NCBI GenBank assembly: GCA_903772945.1
Contig: CAICTM010000165.1
Coordinates: forward strand, 38,657-102,656
Length of the DNA stretch: 64,000 bases
Reading direction: 5' to 3'
From: Seminavis robusta
Lineage: Eukaryota; Bacillariophyta; Bacillariophyceae; Naviculales; Naviculaceae
In this document: one piece after another, positions 9,735-20,308 of the stretch
How the letters are laid out: the number at the start of each line of letters is the position of its first letter
Numbering within the stretch: position 1 is the stretch's first letter
The notes under the pieces: generated by a model
What the model was told of the DNA's origin: nothing
Databases searched by the model: none
The model's input: the letters and a program-made list of their open reading frames with translations, nothing else
Program-made: the position numbers and the translations under genes

Positions 9735-11121
9735 ATGCTTTGCTCTCGCGGCTCATCCCTGATAATAGCAATGATGATAATGGTCAGCACGATGGCCGTG
9801 CGGACAACCCTTGTCCGGGCTTGGGCTTCTCCTCCTCTCTCGCGACACGTTTTGCTCAGAGCCGCTACGCTAAAGTCGAAGAGTTGCCGTTACAGCACTT
9901 CGAGTGCTACGAGCAGCCAAAATCTTTTGTCCGTGGAAGACTGTCTCCAGCTCTACAAAGAGAAGGAAGATGATGGCATTGTCTTTGTGGATGCATCATG
10001 GTACCACAAGGGTGGTCGTAATGGAAGAGACGAGTAAGTCAGAGCAAAAATAAATGTGCTTGCGGCAAATTTTCTTGACTGCGCAAGCCCATGTTTGTAA
10101 CGCTGCTGACCTTGCTGGTGTATCTGCTAGCTAGGTTCGAGGCAGGCCCAAGGATCCCTGGAGCCAGACACATGGATATGGATGATATCAGTACTTCGAA
10201 AGATCTCTATCCAGATAGGAATCCACTGGGCTTGTATCATATGCTGCCACCAACAGTACGTATGCGTCCATCGACTAATACTGGACAACGAAGCAGTTAC
10301 TGATAGCAGTCTTTCCTTTTTTGCTACTTCTTCGAATGTTGTTCTTTTTCAGGATCTGTTTGCTGCTACCATGGATGAATTTCAAATCAAGAATTCAGAT
10401 CGGGTGAGTTGAGTTGAGGCTTGCTGCTACCGGTACACTGTCATCCTGTTCGAGCTTGCAGCTTTTCGTGTATGCCTCACAATGCGTCATTTTTTAGATT
10501 ATTGTATATGCCAAGGAGGGTAGTATCTTCACACCACGTACTTGGTTTCTCTTCCGATCCATGGGTCACGATAGTGTCCAACTGATGCAAGGATCCTTGG
10601 AAGATTGGGTTCAAGCGGGAGGACCCGTTGACAAAGAACCCACGAGGGTGCCACGAGCCAAGGATATTTTGGAATCCCTGTCTTCGAGTGGAAAGACCAG
10701 CTATCAGGTTGCCAAAAACAAGCCAGACAATGTCATTGGCATGGATGAAATGCTAACCATCGTCAACGACAATCTTCAGGAGGAACAGCAAACCACAATC
10801 ATCGATCCCAGAGGAAGCAGTTTCGCCAAGGGATACATTCCGGGAGCGATTCATTTGCCCTACAGCAGCCTCGTACAAGAAGACAATCCACTCAAATTGA
10901 AAAGCAAAGAAGAATTGGAAACTCTCTTTCAAGATGCCGGCGTCGATGTTCAAGGCGACACACCCATTGCGTGTTCCTGCGGCTCTGGTGTCAGTGTGTG
11001 CCATGTCTACTTGGCATTGCAAGAGTGCGGCCGCACGGGCAAGACGGTCATGTTCGATGGCAGTTGGAACGAATGGAGCCAAAGCCCAGATTCTCCGAAA
11101 GTGGTGCCGAAGAATGATTGA
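9735..11121 (+). CDS. Thiosulfate/3-mercaptopyruvate sulfurtransferase, two rhodanese domains, organelle-targeted
   Basis: Four exons, 9735-10033, 10135-10255, 10353-10403 and 10498-11121, give 364 residues; all donors and acceptors are GT-AG and the frame closes. The N-terminal 60 residues are hydrophobic then basic and Ser-rich (RAWASPP...), a plastid or mitochondrial presequence. Domain 1 (about 65-200) is the inactive rhodanese fold: VFVDASWY, RIPGARHMD, IIVYAKEGSIFTPR, GSLEDW. Domain 2 (about 225-360) has TIIDPRG, YIPGAIHLPY and the active-site loop CSCGSGVSVC. CGSGV is the mercaptopyruvate-sulfurtransferase type, with the first Cys of CGSGV as persulfide carrier. The enzyme moves sulfur from mercaptopyruvate or thiosulfate to thiols or cyanide. 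The gene converges on the LRR gene that ends 170 bp downstream. Confidence 0.88.
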
Positions 11122-11290
11122 TTCGAATCGAATCGAATCCCAAACTTGAAACAGCCTACAGCCACCTAACTAACCTCTTACTAGTAGTCGACTACAACCA
11201 ATGAACGGCTAAGGTCGTGGTGAAGGCTTAGTCTCGCTCTAATTCATTTCATTCTCTAACCACTACGTGGAGTCTGTGGAAGCATTAAAC

Positions 11291-14200
11291 CTATACTTCG
11301 CTGCAGATACCAGTTGATGCCTCACAACATTCTGTGCAGCAGAGGCAAGGCATGGCTGCAATCCCTGTGCCCTTTTCGGGCTCACAGTCCGCTGCAAAGT
11401 GGTTGTCATTAGATGCAAACAAATTGGAACAAAGTCCTGATGGAAACGAGCCGGATAGCTGGTTCCCGTTTACCGTGAACTTGGACAGCTTGGTTGAAGC
11501 GGTCAATTCCTCAGGAATCGTTCCTGACAAGTTGTTGTTTGCTAGCAACAGCCTTTGCAAATTAGTGAGCAGTCCAACACTGGTGCTGATCGTTCCAGAG
11601 AGATTGCAATCTTCAAAGTTGAAAGCTATGATTTCGCTGGACCCCTTGTAAACCTCTTCCGGAATTGTGCCACTTATGAAAGTGTTCTGAATATGTAGTT
11701 CCTGGGAGAGAAAACAAGATATTGCTTTAGCTTCTGAGCGTGCGAATAAAGCAACTGATACCAGCCCACATACCCTAAGAAATTCTAGTTTTCCCAGCTC
11801 GGAGGGCAAGCGTCCGCCCACCAAAGTGTGACCGAAATTGAAATACGTCAAATTCACAAGACCCCCAACTGCTTCAGAAAGTGTACCTGTGAACTGATTG
11901 AGCAAACGTGGCAGTAGAGAGATCGGAAACGTTAAGCTTATGAACTCCAACAACTCCAAACTCATCAAAATGCAGCGAGGGCGACTGACCTGATTTGCTG
12001 CCAGGTTCATGAACTGCATGTTTGAAAGGCCAAACAGCTGATTGGGCAAGATACCCGACAACCGATTGAATCGTAGATTCAACGAAACGAGATCTGATGC
12101 AAGCCCAACCTCTGTGGGCAGCGTCCCGGTCAATGTATTGTTTGAAAGAAAAAGACGCCCGAGACTAGGGCTGCGAAAGGAAGTCAGTAAAATAGAACGG
12201 TCTACTGGCCGGAGCCCACTGTGGCAACCACTTACTTAGTGAAGATTTCGGCCGGAATCGTCCCTGCGAACTGATTGACTCCTAGATCCAGGTCGGGTAC
12301 CATGAGACTGGACGGAATACTTCCATTGTCATGAAACGAGGCGAGGGCGACGTCAGTGCTGTCAGAAATTTCGAACGTGCTGTATCTGTCAACCAAACTT
12401 ACGTCCCCGTCAACTCGTTAGTGGAGAGATCTAGCTTGGACAGCTGCGAGTTCGTTGAGAGGTAAGGTCATATGATTTGAGTAAATGGAATGGGAAAGAC
12501 CTTCGTTCAAGACCCAGTCGACACCCTACCTTTGGAAGCATGCCCAGCTCAGCTGGCAGTTGACCATTCATTTCGTGGGAAGCTACATTTGTAGTTTCGT
12601 GCAACAACGAGCACTTCAGCCACGCACAAGTTGTATCCAGCATGACGACACGCAAGCACACAGATTCGACTTACTCAATCGGATCGAAGTAACGACCCCC
12701 GATTCACACTTTACGCCCCCCCACTGACACTCAGGAGAGTCAGTGAGCCATCGAATACCCCACTGTTCCTGGGATCCATCAATGAAAAATTTGCAGGTGT
12801 CTTCCTGTGCACCAAGCGGTGGGTTGCAGGAATACCAGGGTTTCCTTGCTGTTGTCTCGTAGTAGAGAAGGGACAAGATAAACCGTTGCAACAAGTTGTC
12901 TGCATCAGGATCCAATTGCTGTGGATCAAAGTTTAACACCCAATCCAGGGCATTCTCATAGGCCGAATTCTCGTTATCCAAGCCAGAATGCACATAACCT
13001 AACCCAGCTGTTATTCGCAGCTGGAAGTCTTGCCTCAGCGCATCTCTGGCAGTTGCAGATTCCATTGCTTCACTGTCACCACCGCTCGCGCAGTGACCAC
13101 TCCCACAAATGGATCCAATTGTGATGACCAGCACAAAAATAATGATACCAGCGGAAACATAGAAAATCGGGAATTTTTTCTGTGGCTGAAAGGCGGGTTT
13201 GTCGTCTGGAGTAGCAATTTGCCGTGGTAGCTCTGACTCCTCATCCTCCATGACAGGCATGGCAACCGCCAAATCCATAGTCGAAGTATGCTCAATTTTT
13301 TCTTCGTGGTCTGTTCTTCTGGATATCTCCATCGGCCCCGGTACCGTCGTCGGCGACGTGAGCGGGGCCCCGTAGTTGCGATTGGAGTTCTGGGTTGGCA
13401 CAACTGGAAGAGGGTCCAGTTGTGGCATAGGTTCCACGAAGTCCGAGTTTTTCTTGATGTGGGCATTATTTCCCATCCGCATGTTTTCGTCCGTACTCAA
13501 TCTGGCAAGACTCTGTGAAGGGTATGCATTCCTTTCCTTTGCTGCTGCGGCCTGCTCCGCTTCAGCCACCTGTTTACTACTGGGGCCAATACCAGCACCA
13601 GTACTCCATGAACCAGCACTTGCCCCCTGTTTCACTAACAAATCCTCTTCTGTTCCAGGGCTGCCAACAAATGCTTTTTTTGCTGCCTGCTTCACTGCCA
13701 CTTCCTGCTCCATTTGGGACAATTGTTGCACTTGCCTGCTACTCAAAGAGGAGGCCATTGATCCGGTTACGACCGAGTAAACCCCAGGACCACTTGCCAT
13801 TGGGGTCTTTGCAGCCTGTTTGACCGCCACATCCTGTTCCATTTGGGACAACTGCTGTACTCGTGTGCTACTGGACAAGGAGGCCATTGATCCGGGCCCC
13901 ACTGAGTAAGACCCAGGACCGCTTGCCATTGGGGTCTTTGCCGCCTGCTTCACCGCCACATCCTGCTCCATTTGGGACAACTGCTGCACTTGTGTGCTAC
14001 TGGACAAGGAGGCCATTGATCCGGGCCCCACCGAGTAAGACCCAGGACCAATTGCCATTGGGCTCTTTGCTGCCTGTTTGACCGCCACATCCTGTTCCAT
14101 TTGAGACAACTGCTGTATTTGTGTGCTACTGGACAAGGAGGCCATTGATCCGGGCCCCACAGAGAAAGACCCAGGACCGCTTGCCATTGGGCTCTTTGCT

Positions 14201-15006
14201 GCCTGCTTCACCGCCACATCCTGCTCCATTTGGGACAACTGCTGCACTTGTGTGCTACTGGACAGGGAGGCCATTGATCCGGGCCCCACCGAGTAAGACC
14301 CAGGACCGCTTGCCATTGGGGTCTTTGCAGCCTGTTTGACTGCCACATCCTGCCCCATTTGACCAAGTTGCTGTGCTTGTTTGTTACTTGATGAGGACAC
14401 CACTGATCCAGGTCCCGCTGCGTATGCACCTGGAAGACTGGGCATACTATTTTTTGCAGCCCGTTTCACTGCTAGATCCTGCTCCATTTGCGAGAGCTGC
14501 TGAGCTTGCTTGCTGGTGGACGAAGAGACCACTGATCCAGGTCCCGCTTGGTAAGCTCCAGGAAGGCTTGGCATTTCATTTTTGGCGGCCTGTTTGACAG
14601 CCACATCCTGCTCCATTTGACCTAGTTGCTGTACTTGTCTGATACTTGATGAGGACACCACTGATCCAGGTCCCGCTGGGTATGCGCCAGGAAGACTGGG
14701 CATGCTATTTTTTGCAGCCTGTTTCACTGCCACATCCTGCTCCATCTGACTAAGCTGTTGTGCTTGCCTATTGTTGGATGATGATGTGACAGACGAAGGC
14801 CCGACACTGACGGCACCGGGACCAACGCCGTATACCCCGGGTGAGCTCAATTTCGTTGGATCCCCGTTCTGTTCCACATTCACGAGATCGTCTTGTTCAA
14901 CAGAACCGCCGTTTTGTCGATTGATGTCATGGCTTCCAGACGCGTTCTCCTCGTCCAAGGAAGCCAACACCCCGTCTTTCTCTCGGTTTGGTTTCGGGTC
15001 GTTCAT
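11291..15006 (-). CDS. LRR receptor-like transmembrane protein with 43-residue cytoplasmic repeats, no kinase
   Basis: Seven exons give 1073 residues: 12675-15006, 12530-12582, 12403-12443, 12236-12319, 11990-12170, 11774-11893 and 11291-11701. All are GT-AG and every phase closes. Residues 1-609 are a disordered cytoplasmic region with about 8.7 tandem 43-residue repeats (QQLSQMEQDVAVKQAAK...PGSYSVGPGSM) from residue 81. One membrane span covers about 613-635 (IFYVSAGIIIFVLVITIGSI). An LRR N-cap with ECQWGGVKCESGVV follows. Then come about eight extracellular-type plant LRRs (GTIPxELxxLxxLxxLxLxxN) and a Cys-rich C-cap (CLCCTECC). This topology, N-in with LRRs outside or in a lumen, is common in diatom LRR proteins. 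Ligand and partner are unknown. Introns fall between or inside LRR units, as in modular LRR genes. Confidence 0.85.
13680..14766 (-). repeat. Coding tandem repeat, 129-bp unit, about 8.7 copies
   Basis: Each unit encodes 43 residues with a nearly invariant MEQDVAVKQAAK block. Two subfamilies are visible: an upstream set with SLPGAYxAGPGSVVSS and a downstream set with ASGPGSYSVGPGSMAS. This shows local expansion from two founders. Confidence 0.85.
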
Positions 15007-16027
15007 GCTACCGCAATAATATCCAAGAAAAAAAGGGATACCTGCTGAAGGAATATTTTCGATTCGACGGTTGCAATCTTCGATGAACTCTTTTCAAGCC
15101 GATGTCCTCTCTTGAGAAAAGACGCCAGGAGTGTTACGTTTATCTTCGATGTAGCAGCCAAGATATGAAATACTTGGGTCGACGATCGATGACAGCCCTG
15201 TTCAACACATTACCGCTGGAAGGGAGCTGAAATGGTGGGATACTGCTAGTTCTCGACTCTCGACCAATACCGGCGACGAGGTGGCTTGGGTCACTTACTT
15301 TGCCACACTTGGGTTAGCCATTATTTATGGAAGTCGCAGTGCAGTACAGTGCAGAAGAATTATTGAATTATTACATGTATGTACTGAGCCGACACTCTGC
15401 AGGACGTTTACAGGAGTTTCAGTCACTGCGACACGGCAGGTTTTGGCACGTACGGTATACGGTATGTCATTTTGAGTGTAAAAGAGCATCAGTTGCCATC
15501 GCAGCTCAAGATCTTTGTTTCTGGAAGGATCCAAACTCGTGCATAAGAGAATCAATCGAATCAAACTGGGATCTGTTGAGTATCAGCTCTCTGACCTTCA
15601 AGTTGCCATTGCCTGATACAGTGCACTGTATTTCTCTACCAGCTAGCTAGCTAGCTATGAATTAATAGCTAGTAGATACATGTTGTAGCAATTGTAAAGT
15701 TGAGACCATATGATTGGATTCTCTGACATGACTGATGCAGGTGCCAAAATTCCAAAAGGCGCGGTCGGGCCACATTTGTGAATGATTGAATCTTCAATCG
15801 AAACTTTGAGCGAAGCTTTGAGAAGACAATGACTATTGATACATGTTATACTAGCTAGCTGGTACTGACAATTAATAAAAAGACTAGCTGCATGTAGCTA
15901 CAAACATGGAGATCGAATTTCTAACTCCGGCAACCAATTTAACAGCAACACCTGCAGCCCACAGGACAACAATTGATTGCATGATACTGGCATCATTCTT
16001 GCATCTTGAAAATGAGGGGACGCACTT
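15007..16027. other. Intergenic, nothing recognised
   Basis: Upstream region of the LRR gene. AGCTAGCT tetranucleotide runs occur at about 15640-15675 and 15853-15865. No gene-like frame has support. Confidence 0.35.
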
Positions 16028-16310
16028 ACTACAGATCCCCGAACAACTGGCCAAAAACCCACGTTTACAAAAAAAAACTTGTTCTGTGTAGACGCAGTAC
16101 AAATTCCTACGCGGATCCAGACAGCTTTTTTTCCATTCGTGCCTCTTCATTTACCGTACATTTGGCAACTTTTTGATTTTCTGTGATCTGATCAACGTTC
16201 TTACTAGTATGTATTCTACACAAATATTACAGGAACAAGTTTTTTTTTGTAATCGAGAGGGAAAAAAAGGGGTTGATGGGTTTTTGGCCAGTTGTTCGGG
16301 GATCTGTAGT
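16028..16310. repeat. Foldback repeat with a perfect 34-bp terminal inverted repeat
   Basis: 16028-16061 and 16277-16310 are perfect 34-bp reverse complements (outer motif ACTACAGATCCCC). A second matching block of 20 bp (16065-16084 / 16233-16252) and a 7-bp block (TGTGTAG / CTACACA, 16085-16091 / 16216-16222) continue inward. The right arm has about 24 extra bases, and the centre is 124 bp. It could be a MITE-like foldback element or a local inverted duplication; no target duplication was identified. Confidence 0.75.
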
Positions 16311-16612
16311 ATCGTGGTGGACGATATGGCTGGTTCTTTTACAGAGAGTCCAGCAAAACGTGGAAAAAGCAAAGCGTGGATTTGTGACGTGGATGATAGA
16401 CCACGATGACACACAGGTTGGAGGACGGAAAGAAGCGGGGAAACCTTTGCTGGAGAAGGCCTCCCATTCAGTTGCTATTGTGTTGTCGATTACACTCGGG
16501 CAGCTTTGATCGTGTGTGATAGCAAACCACCAGCAAAGAGCCATTTATCTGATACCCTTCCTTCTTGAACAACAACAACAATAAACAACAAACCATGTGT
16601 TTTTGATTGATA

Positions 16613-16792
16613 ATGGACGCCATCAATTGTGTGGCGACGGGCGTGGCTCGTGTCTGTGGTTGCGACAGCAAACCGGCCGTCAAGAGTTGCTCCGGTGGTA
16701 GTTGCAGCTACAATAAACCACAAGGAGGGGATGGTGTATTCCGATCGTCCAAGAGTCACGAAGCATCCGCCTTGAAAATGGAAAGCCGATGA
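16613..16792 (+). CDS. Possible 59-residue Cys-rich protein
   Basis: The ATG at 16613 opens a 59-codon frame beginning MDAINCVATGVARVCGCDSK. It contains CGC and SCSGGSC motifs in the first half, with a polar tail that ends KMESR. Six cysteines in a short, soluble protein could fit a metal-binding or redox peptide, but the pattern is not a known metallothionein type. It is followed by AATAAAACC. It may instead be the first exon of a longer gene or spurious. Confidence 0.3.
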   Translation: MDAINCVATGVARVCGCDSKPAVKSCSGGSCSYNKPQGGDGVFRSSKSHEASALKMESR

Positions 16793-17503
16793 GCTTAATA
16801 AAACCAATTGAATATCGATTAGTCAGAGTGTGATCGATGCTCGGTATGGAGAGAAAAATGAGCAAAGAGGGCATTGGTTTTGGTGAAATTTGATTCAAAG
16901 GAGGTTTTTGTCCCGTAATGACGGTATGGCCCTAGCTAGGCACTCCTTGCTTGGGCAATGCTTGAAAATGACACTCGTAAAAGAGTGCAAAAGGACGATC
17001 CTTCAATGAATTTTATCCCTCACAGCCAGCTAGCAAGTTATGCATCAGACTTTCTATCACCTAAATTGGTCAATCTACAACAAATTAAAAGCACGACAAT
17101 AGCAAGTACAAGTCTAACTTAGTCAGCTCGGCTACATGTATACGCGTCATCCTTCGTAATGCCAAGAAACCTTCATGGTACTCCAGTTTGACGTCCTTGT
17201 AGTGTATGTAGAGCTCAGTCTGGGTTCTGCTGATCTTTGCCGTTCTGCTACTAATATCAGACTCGTTTCTCAATATTCACCAGAATATTTTTAAAACTGA
17301 GCAAACTCCAATGGAGAGTTCTGGTGCCCGAAGCAAATTGGTACGGTAGGAGGCAGTGCCTTTAGCTAATGTTTCAGTTTTTGATGGCCCACTTGTAAGT
17401 AGGCTAGTATTAGGAAATATTCCTCGTGTGAATTGTAGATTCCTGATACCGATGTTAGCTATAACTTCCCTCTGAGCTACATGCATGCACCAACAACAAA
17501 AAA
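16793..17503. other. Intergenic, nothing recognised
   Basis: Sits between the tail-to-tail Cys-rich ORF and the ABM gene. No repeat or gene-like frame with support is seen. Confidence 0.35.
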
Positions 17504-18046
17504 CTAACTGCTGGTACGTCCCATAAACCCGAAACCAGAGTCTTCATACGAGTTACCTGACATGGTCACTCGACCTGCTTGTTGCAGGGCCTGTAGCTTG
17601 GGTCGAAAGGTCAAAAAGGCCGCACTCGACTTGTGAATTTTTAGGTAAGCTTCGTCCTTGTCCACATAACGTTCCAGAAAGAGCACTTGTAAAGGGTCTT
17701 TATCCGAAAACAGCAGTTCATAGCCCAGAGTGGTGGGTTCATTCTTGTACACATAGTCCATCATGGGTCGAGCAATTTCCAAAAATTCCTTCTTGGCAGA
17801 GTCATCTTGAAATTGCAGCGTCACCAAGAGAGAGAACGCCTTGGCATTCGAGGAAGAACCTTGTCGGATCATTTGATGATAGATAGAAGACTCGTTCAGT
17901 GGCAGATGGACCAGGATTACGAGGAAAACCAGAATGGCAACGACGGCAAAGATCGGTTGTTTCGATTGTGGCGATGGACGACTGCTAATCCTCCTTAGGA
18001 TTCCTCGAAGTGGGGAGTTGCTATTGGTGCTGGATGGTACTGCCAT
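17504..18046 (-). CDS. Membrane-anchored ABM-domain (dimeric alpha/beta barrel) protein
   Basis: A single exon of 180 residues starts at the ATG at 18044-18046. The longer open frame upstream has only a TTG. Residues 1-30 are basic and Ser-rich, and 31-50 form one membrane span (PIFAVVAILVFLVILVHLPL). Residues about 68-165 read as an antibiotic-biosynthesis-monooxygenase-like fold: FSLLVTLQFQD, FLEIARPMMDYVY, TLGYELLFSDKDP, VLFLERYVDKDEAYLKIHKS. Such ABM domains act as cofactor-free oxygenases, heme-degrading enzymes or small-ligand binders; the His in the EAYLKIH segment is often retained. The N-terminal anchor would hold the domain at a membrane. Substrate is unknown. Confidence 0.7.
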   Translation of the reverse strand: MAVPSSTNSNSPLRGILRRISSRPSPQSKQPIFAVVAILVFLVILVHLPLNESSIYHQMIRQGSSSNAKAFSLLVTLQFQDDSAKKEFLEIARPMMDYVYKNEPTTLGYELLFSDKDPLQVLFLERYVDKDEAYLKIHKSSAAFLTFRPKLQALQQAGRVTMSGNSYEDSGFGFMGRTSS

Positions 18047-18859
18047 CGCTCTCCTGCCAGTCTCATTTTGAAGCTGTTTGTAATGCACATTGGTCAAAGA
18101 TACCGTCCTTATCCAACTTTAGATTTATTAAACAGCTTTTGATGGCTTATGCCGCCTCGTAGCATGCTCGAGGATCTTTGCAATCTTCGCCGTCAGCATC
18201 CGGTACCATTCTGGAGCCCATGTGATGAGATGATGAGATCCTTGAGTCATCCCAGTTCCTCCTTGCTCAAACATCAAATGACCTGTGCTAAATGTTGACT
18301 ACCGGCAGATTATCGAGACATGCATCTGGTGTGGTCGTCTACGTGGTCAAAAAGATACAATGTAGCTACCCTGCACCAGAGACAGGCGACGCGAGTTTTC
18401 CAAGTCACGAAATAGGAAAGGAAATGCATCTTCGCCTAGCTAACCGAAACCAGCCTGGACCTTGCTTCTTGGGCGGTCAGTCGGGTAGCTCCAGGGCTTG
18501 AACAAGCGGTGGTGCCATCGGCCCTCGTGGAATTTGCATGGAGCGAGAGGTTTGGCCATGCAAGTCGTCATCACTAGCTAGACCACTACCGGCAGTGGAG
18601 TTGTTTGCAGCCAAGTTCGCATTGGTCTCGCTCGCTTGTCGCCTGTGAAAGGGCTCCGGTCAGATAGCAGAAGGCACTTGACAAAACAAACTGGTCGAGG
18701 AATGCTTTCGTGCCCTTCGTCCCAATGATCTGGGTAAAACCATGGCGCTTCCATTCACGCATAGCTATAGAGTAATAGATTTTAATGAGCTTATTACCAC
18801 GTTCTTTTTTATGAAGTATTATTCTAGCTGAAGCACCCCTTCTTCTTCTGACCGTCGAA
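18047..18859. other. Intergenic, nothing recognised
   Basis: Contains the promoter side of the ABM gene and the 3' UTR side of the HSF gene. No repeat or coding structure is visible. Confidence 0.35.
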
Positions 18860-20308
18860 TCATCGGTAGTGCGAAGGCGAAGGGTAGCTGGTGCTACGGC
18901 TTATGGCCCATTCCTGGGGCACAGGTCTTCCACCATATGGCGCCATCATCATGGCGGGGGCAGCAGTGGTTGGACCGGCGGGGGCTGGTCCAGCACCGCT
19001 TTGGGTTGGGCGAGTGTTGAGTTGCACGGGACGAGTCATGACTAACGACGATCGTGGTCCTCGAGCTCTCTGCTGTTGATGATATGATGATCGTCGGGCA
19101 TCATAGGGATGGTATGTAAAGCTGCCGTTGCGGGAAGACAAGACGCGCATTCCAGGAGGGGCACGGCGAGATTGGAGGTACTTTTTGGGCATGGCGACAA
19201 TCACAGTTTCTTCTTCGTCGTCATCGTCGCCGCTGGCATTACCAGAAGAACTGGCACCACGCAAGGTTTCTTCATCACGACGCAACGTCTCGATGGCTGC
19301 TTCCACAACTTCGTTGGTCATGCTGTCGAGTTCCTTGCCACCTCGGAAAATTGAAGTTCGAGTGTGAGCCGACCAGCGGCGGGCGTGTTCCAAGCGTAGC
19401 AGAGCCTTGTCACCAGTAGGAGGCGTGACGAGCATTGGAGGACTTGGAATCCTGGAAACCATGCTAGGCGATCGCGTAGCTGGAGATGGAAGAGGAACAC
19501 GTCCAGGAGTGTTGTTGACCAGGTCAATGACGTTCTTGCTGGGAGATGCAGGAGACGCCTTGTTGCTTGCTCCGAAAAGACGTCCCACGCACTTGACGCT
19601 CTTACAGAGCTCCCAGTTGCCTTGCTGAAAGTTCTTGTGCTTGAAGATGTCCGAGTTGCGAGTTTCCTTCTCGTGCACTCGTTGGAATCCCCATCGGCCC
19701 AACTTTCGCACAAAGGAAGACATGTTGCGAATGTTGAACAGTTTGGGCATCAACTCCATTGTGAACCTCTTGTGGTTCCTAATGGTAAAGGCTTTTCCAT
19801 CAGGCATCCACGTCATAATATCTTGGTGAGCCGGATCTTCCAGCACAGTCATCAACAGCTCGGCAAAGGTTTGCTTCTTGTTGCAATCATCCTTGCCCTT
19901 GGGCGCTGCTCTGGCACTTGTAGGACTGGCGGGAGACTTGACTTCTACGGCTAAAGGAATCTTGGGAGAGGAGGGAGAAACAGGAGCCGCAGCCTTGGCG
20001 GCTTCGACGGCGATTGCTTTTCGGTCCAGGATGGAGGTAGCAGCATCCACCAATGTCATAAAGGGACTTTCAGTAGTAGTGTCGGCACCAGAGCACACAG
20101 AGTTGTCGGAGCTGCCACTTCCTTGAGAGGAAACTACGGACACACAGCGCTGGGCTGGGAGGTTGGTAAGGGAAACGACGTCGTTATCAGTGTTCATGAT
20201 GGGATGAATATACGTTTTGGCGAAACAAGGAAGAAATCTGCGGCTTTGTCTGTGGCTCAAAGTCAAAATAATGAGAGAAGCAACAGGGAGCGAGAAATGC
20301 TGAGCCAT
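18860..20308 (-). CDS. Heat-shock transcription factor (HSF-type DNA-binding domain)
   Basis: A single exon, 482 residues from the ATG at 20306-20308. The first 37 residues are hydrophobic and atypical of a nuclear factor, so M38 (MNTDNDVVSL, 20195-20197) may be the true start, giving 445 residues. The HSF winged helix-turn-helix covers about residues 147-245: TFAELLMTVLEDPAHQDIMT, TWMPDGKAFTI, then the recognition region MSSFVRKLGRWGFQRV and SDIFKHKNFQQGNW. Ser/Pro/Ala-rich disordered regions flank it. I do not see the heptad-repeat trimerisation domain of metazoan HSFs; diatoms carry many such HSFs. The protein should bind nGAAn-type elements and regulate transcription; its stimulus is unknown. 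No introns. Confidence 0.9.
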   Translation of the reverse strand: MAQHFSLPVASLIILTLSHRQSRRFLPCFAKTYIHPIMNTDNDVVSLTNLPAQRCVSVVSSQGSGSSDNSVCSGADTTTESPFMTLVDAATSILDRKAIAVEAAKAAAPVSPSSPKIPLAVEVKSPASPTSARAAPKGKDDCNKKQTFAELLMTVLEDPAHQDIMTWMPDGKAFTIRNHKRFTMELMPKLFNIRNMSSFVRKLGRWGFQRVHEKETRNSDIFKHKNFQQGNWELCKSVKCVGRLFGASNKASPASPSKNVIDLVNNTPGRVPLPSPATRSPSMVSRIPSPPMLVTPPTGDKALLRLEHARRWSAHTRTSIFRGGKELDSMTNEVVEAAIETLRRDEETLRGASSSGNASGDDDDEEETVIVAMPKKYLQSRRAPPGMRVLSSRNGSFTYHPYDARRSSYHQQQRARGPRSSLVMTRPVQLNTRPTQSGAGPAPAGPTTAAPAMMMAPYGGRPVPQEWAISRSTSYPSPSHYR

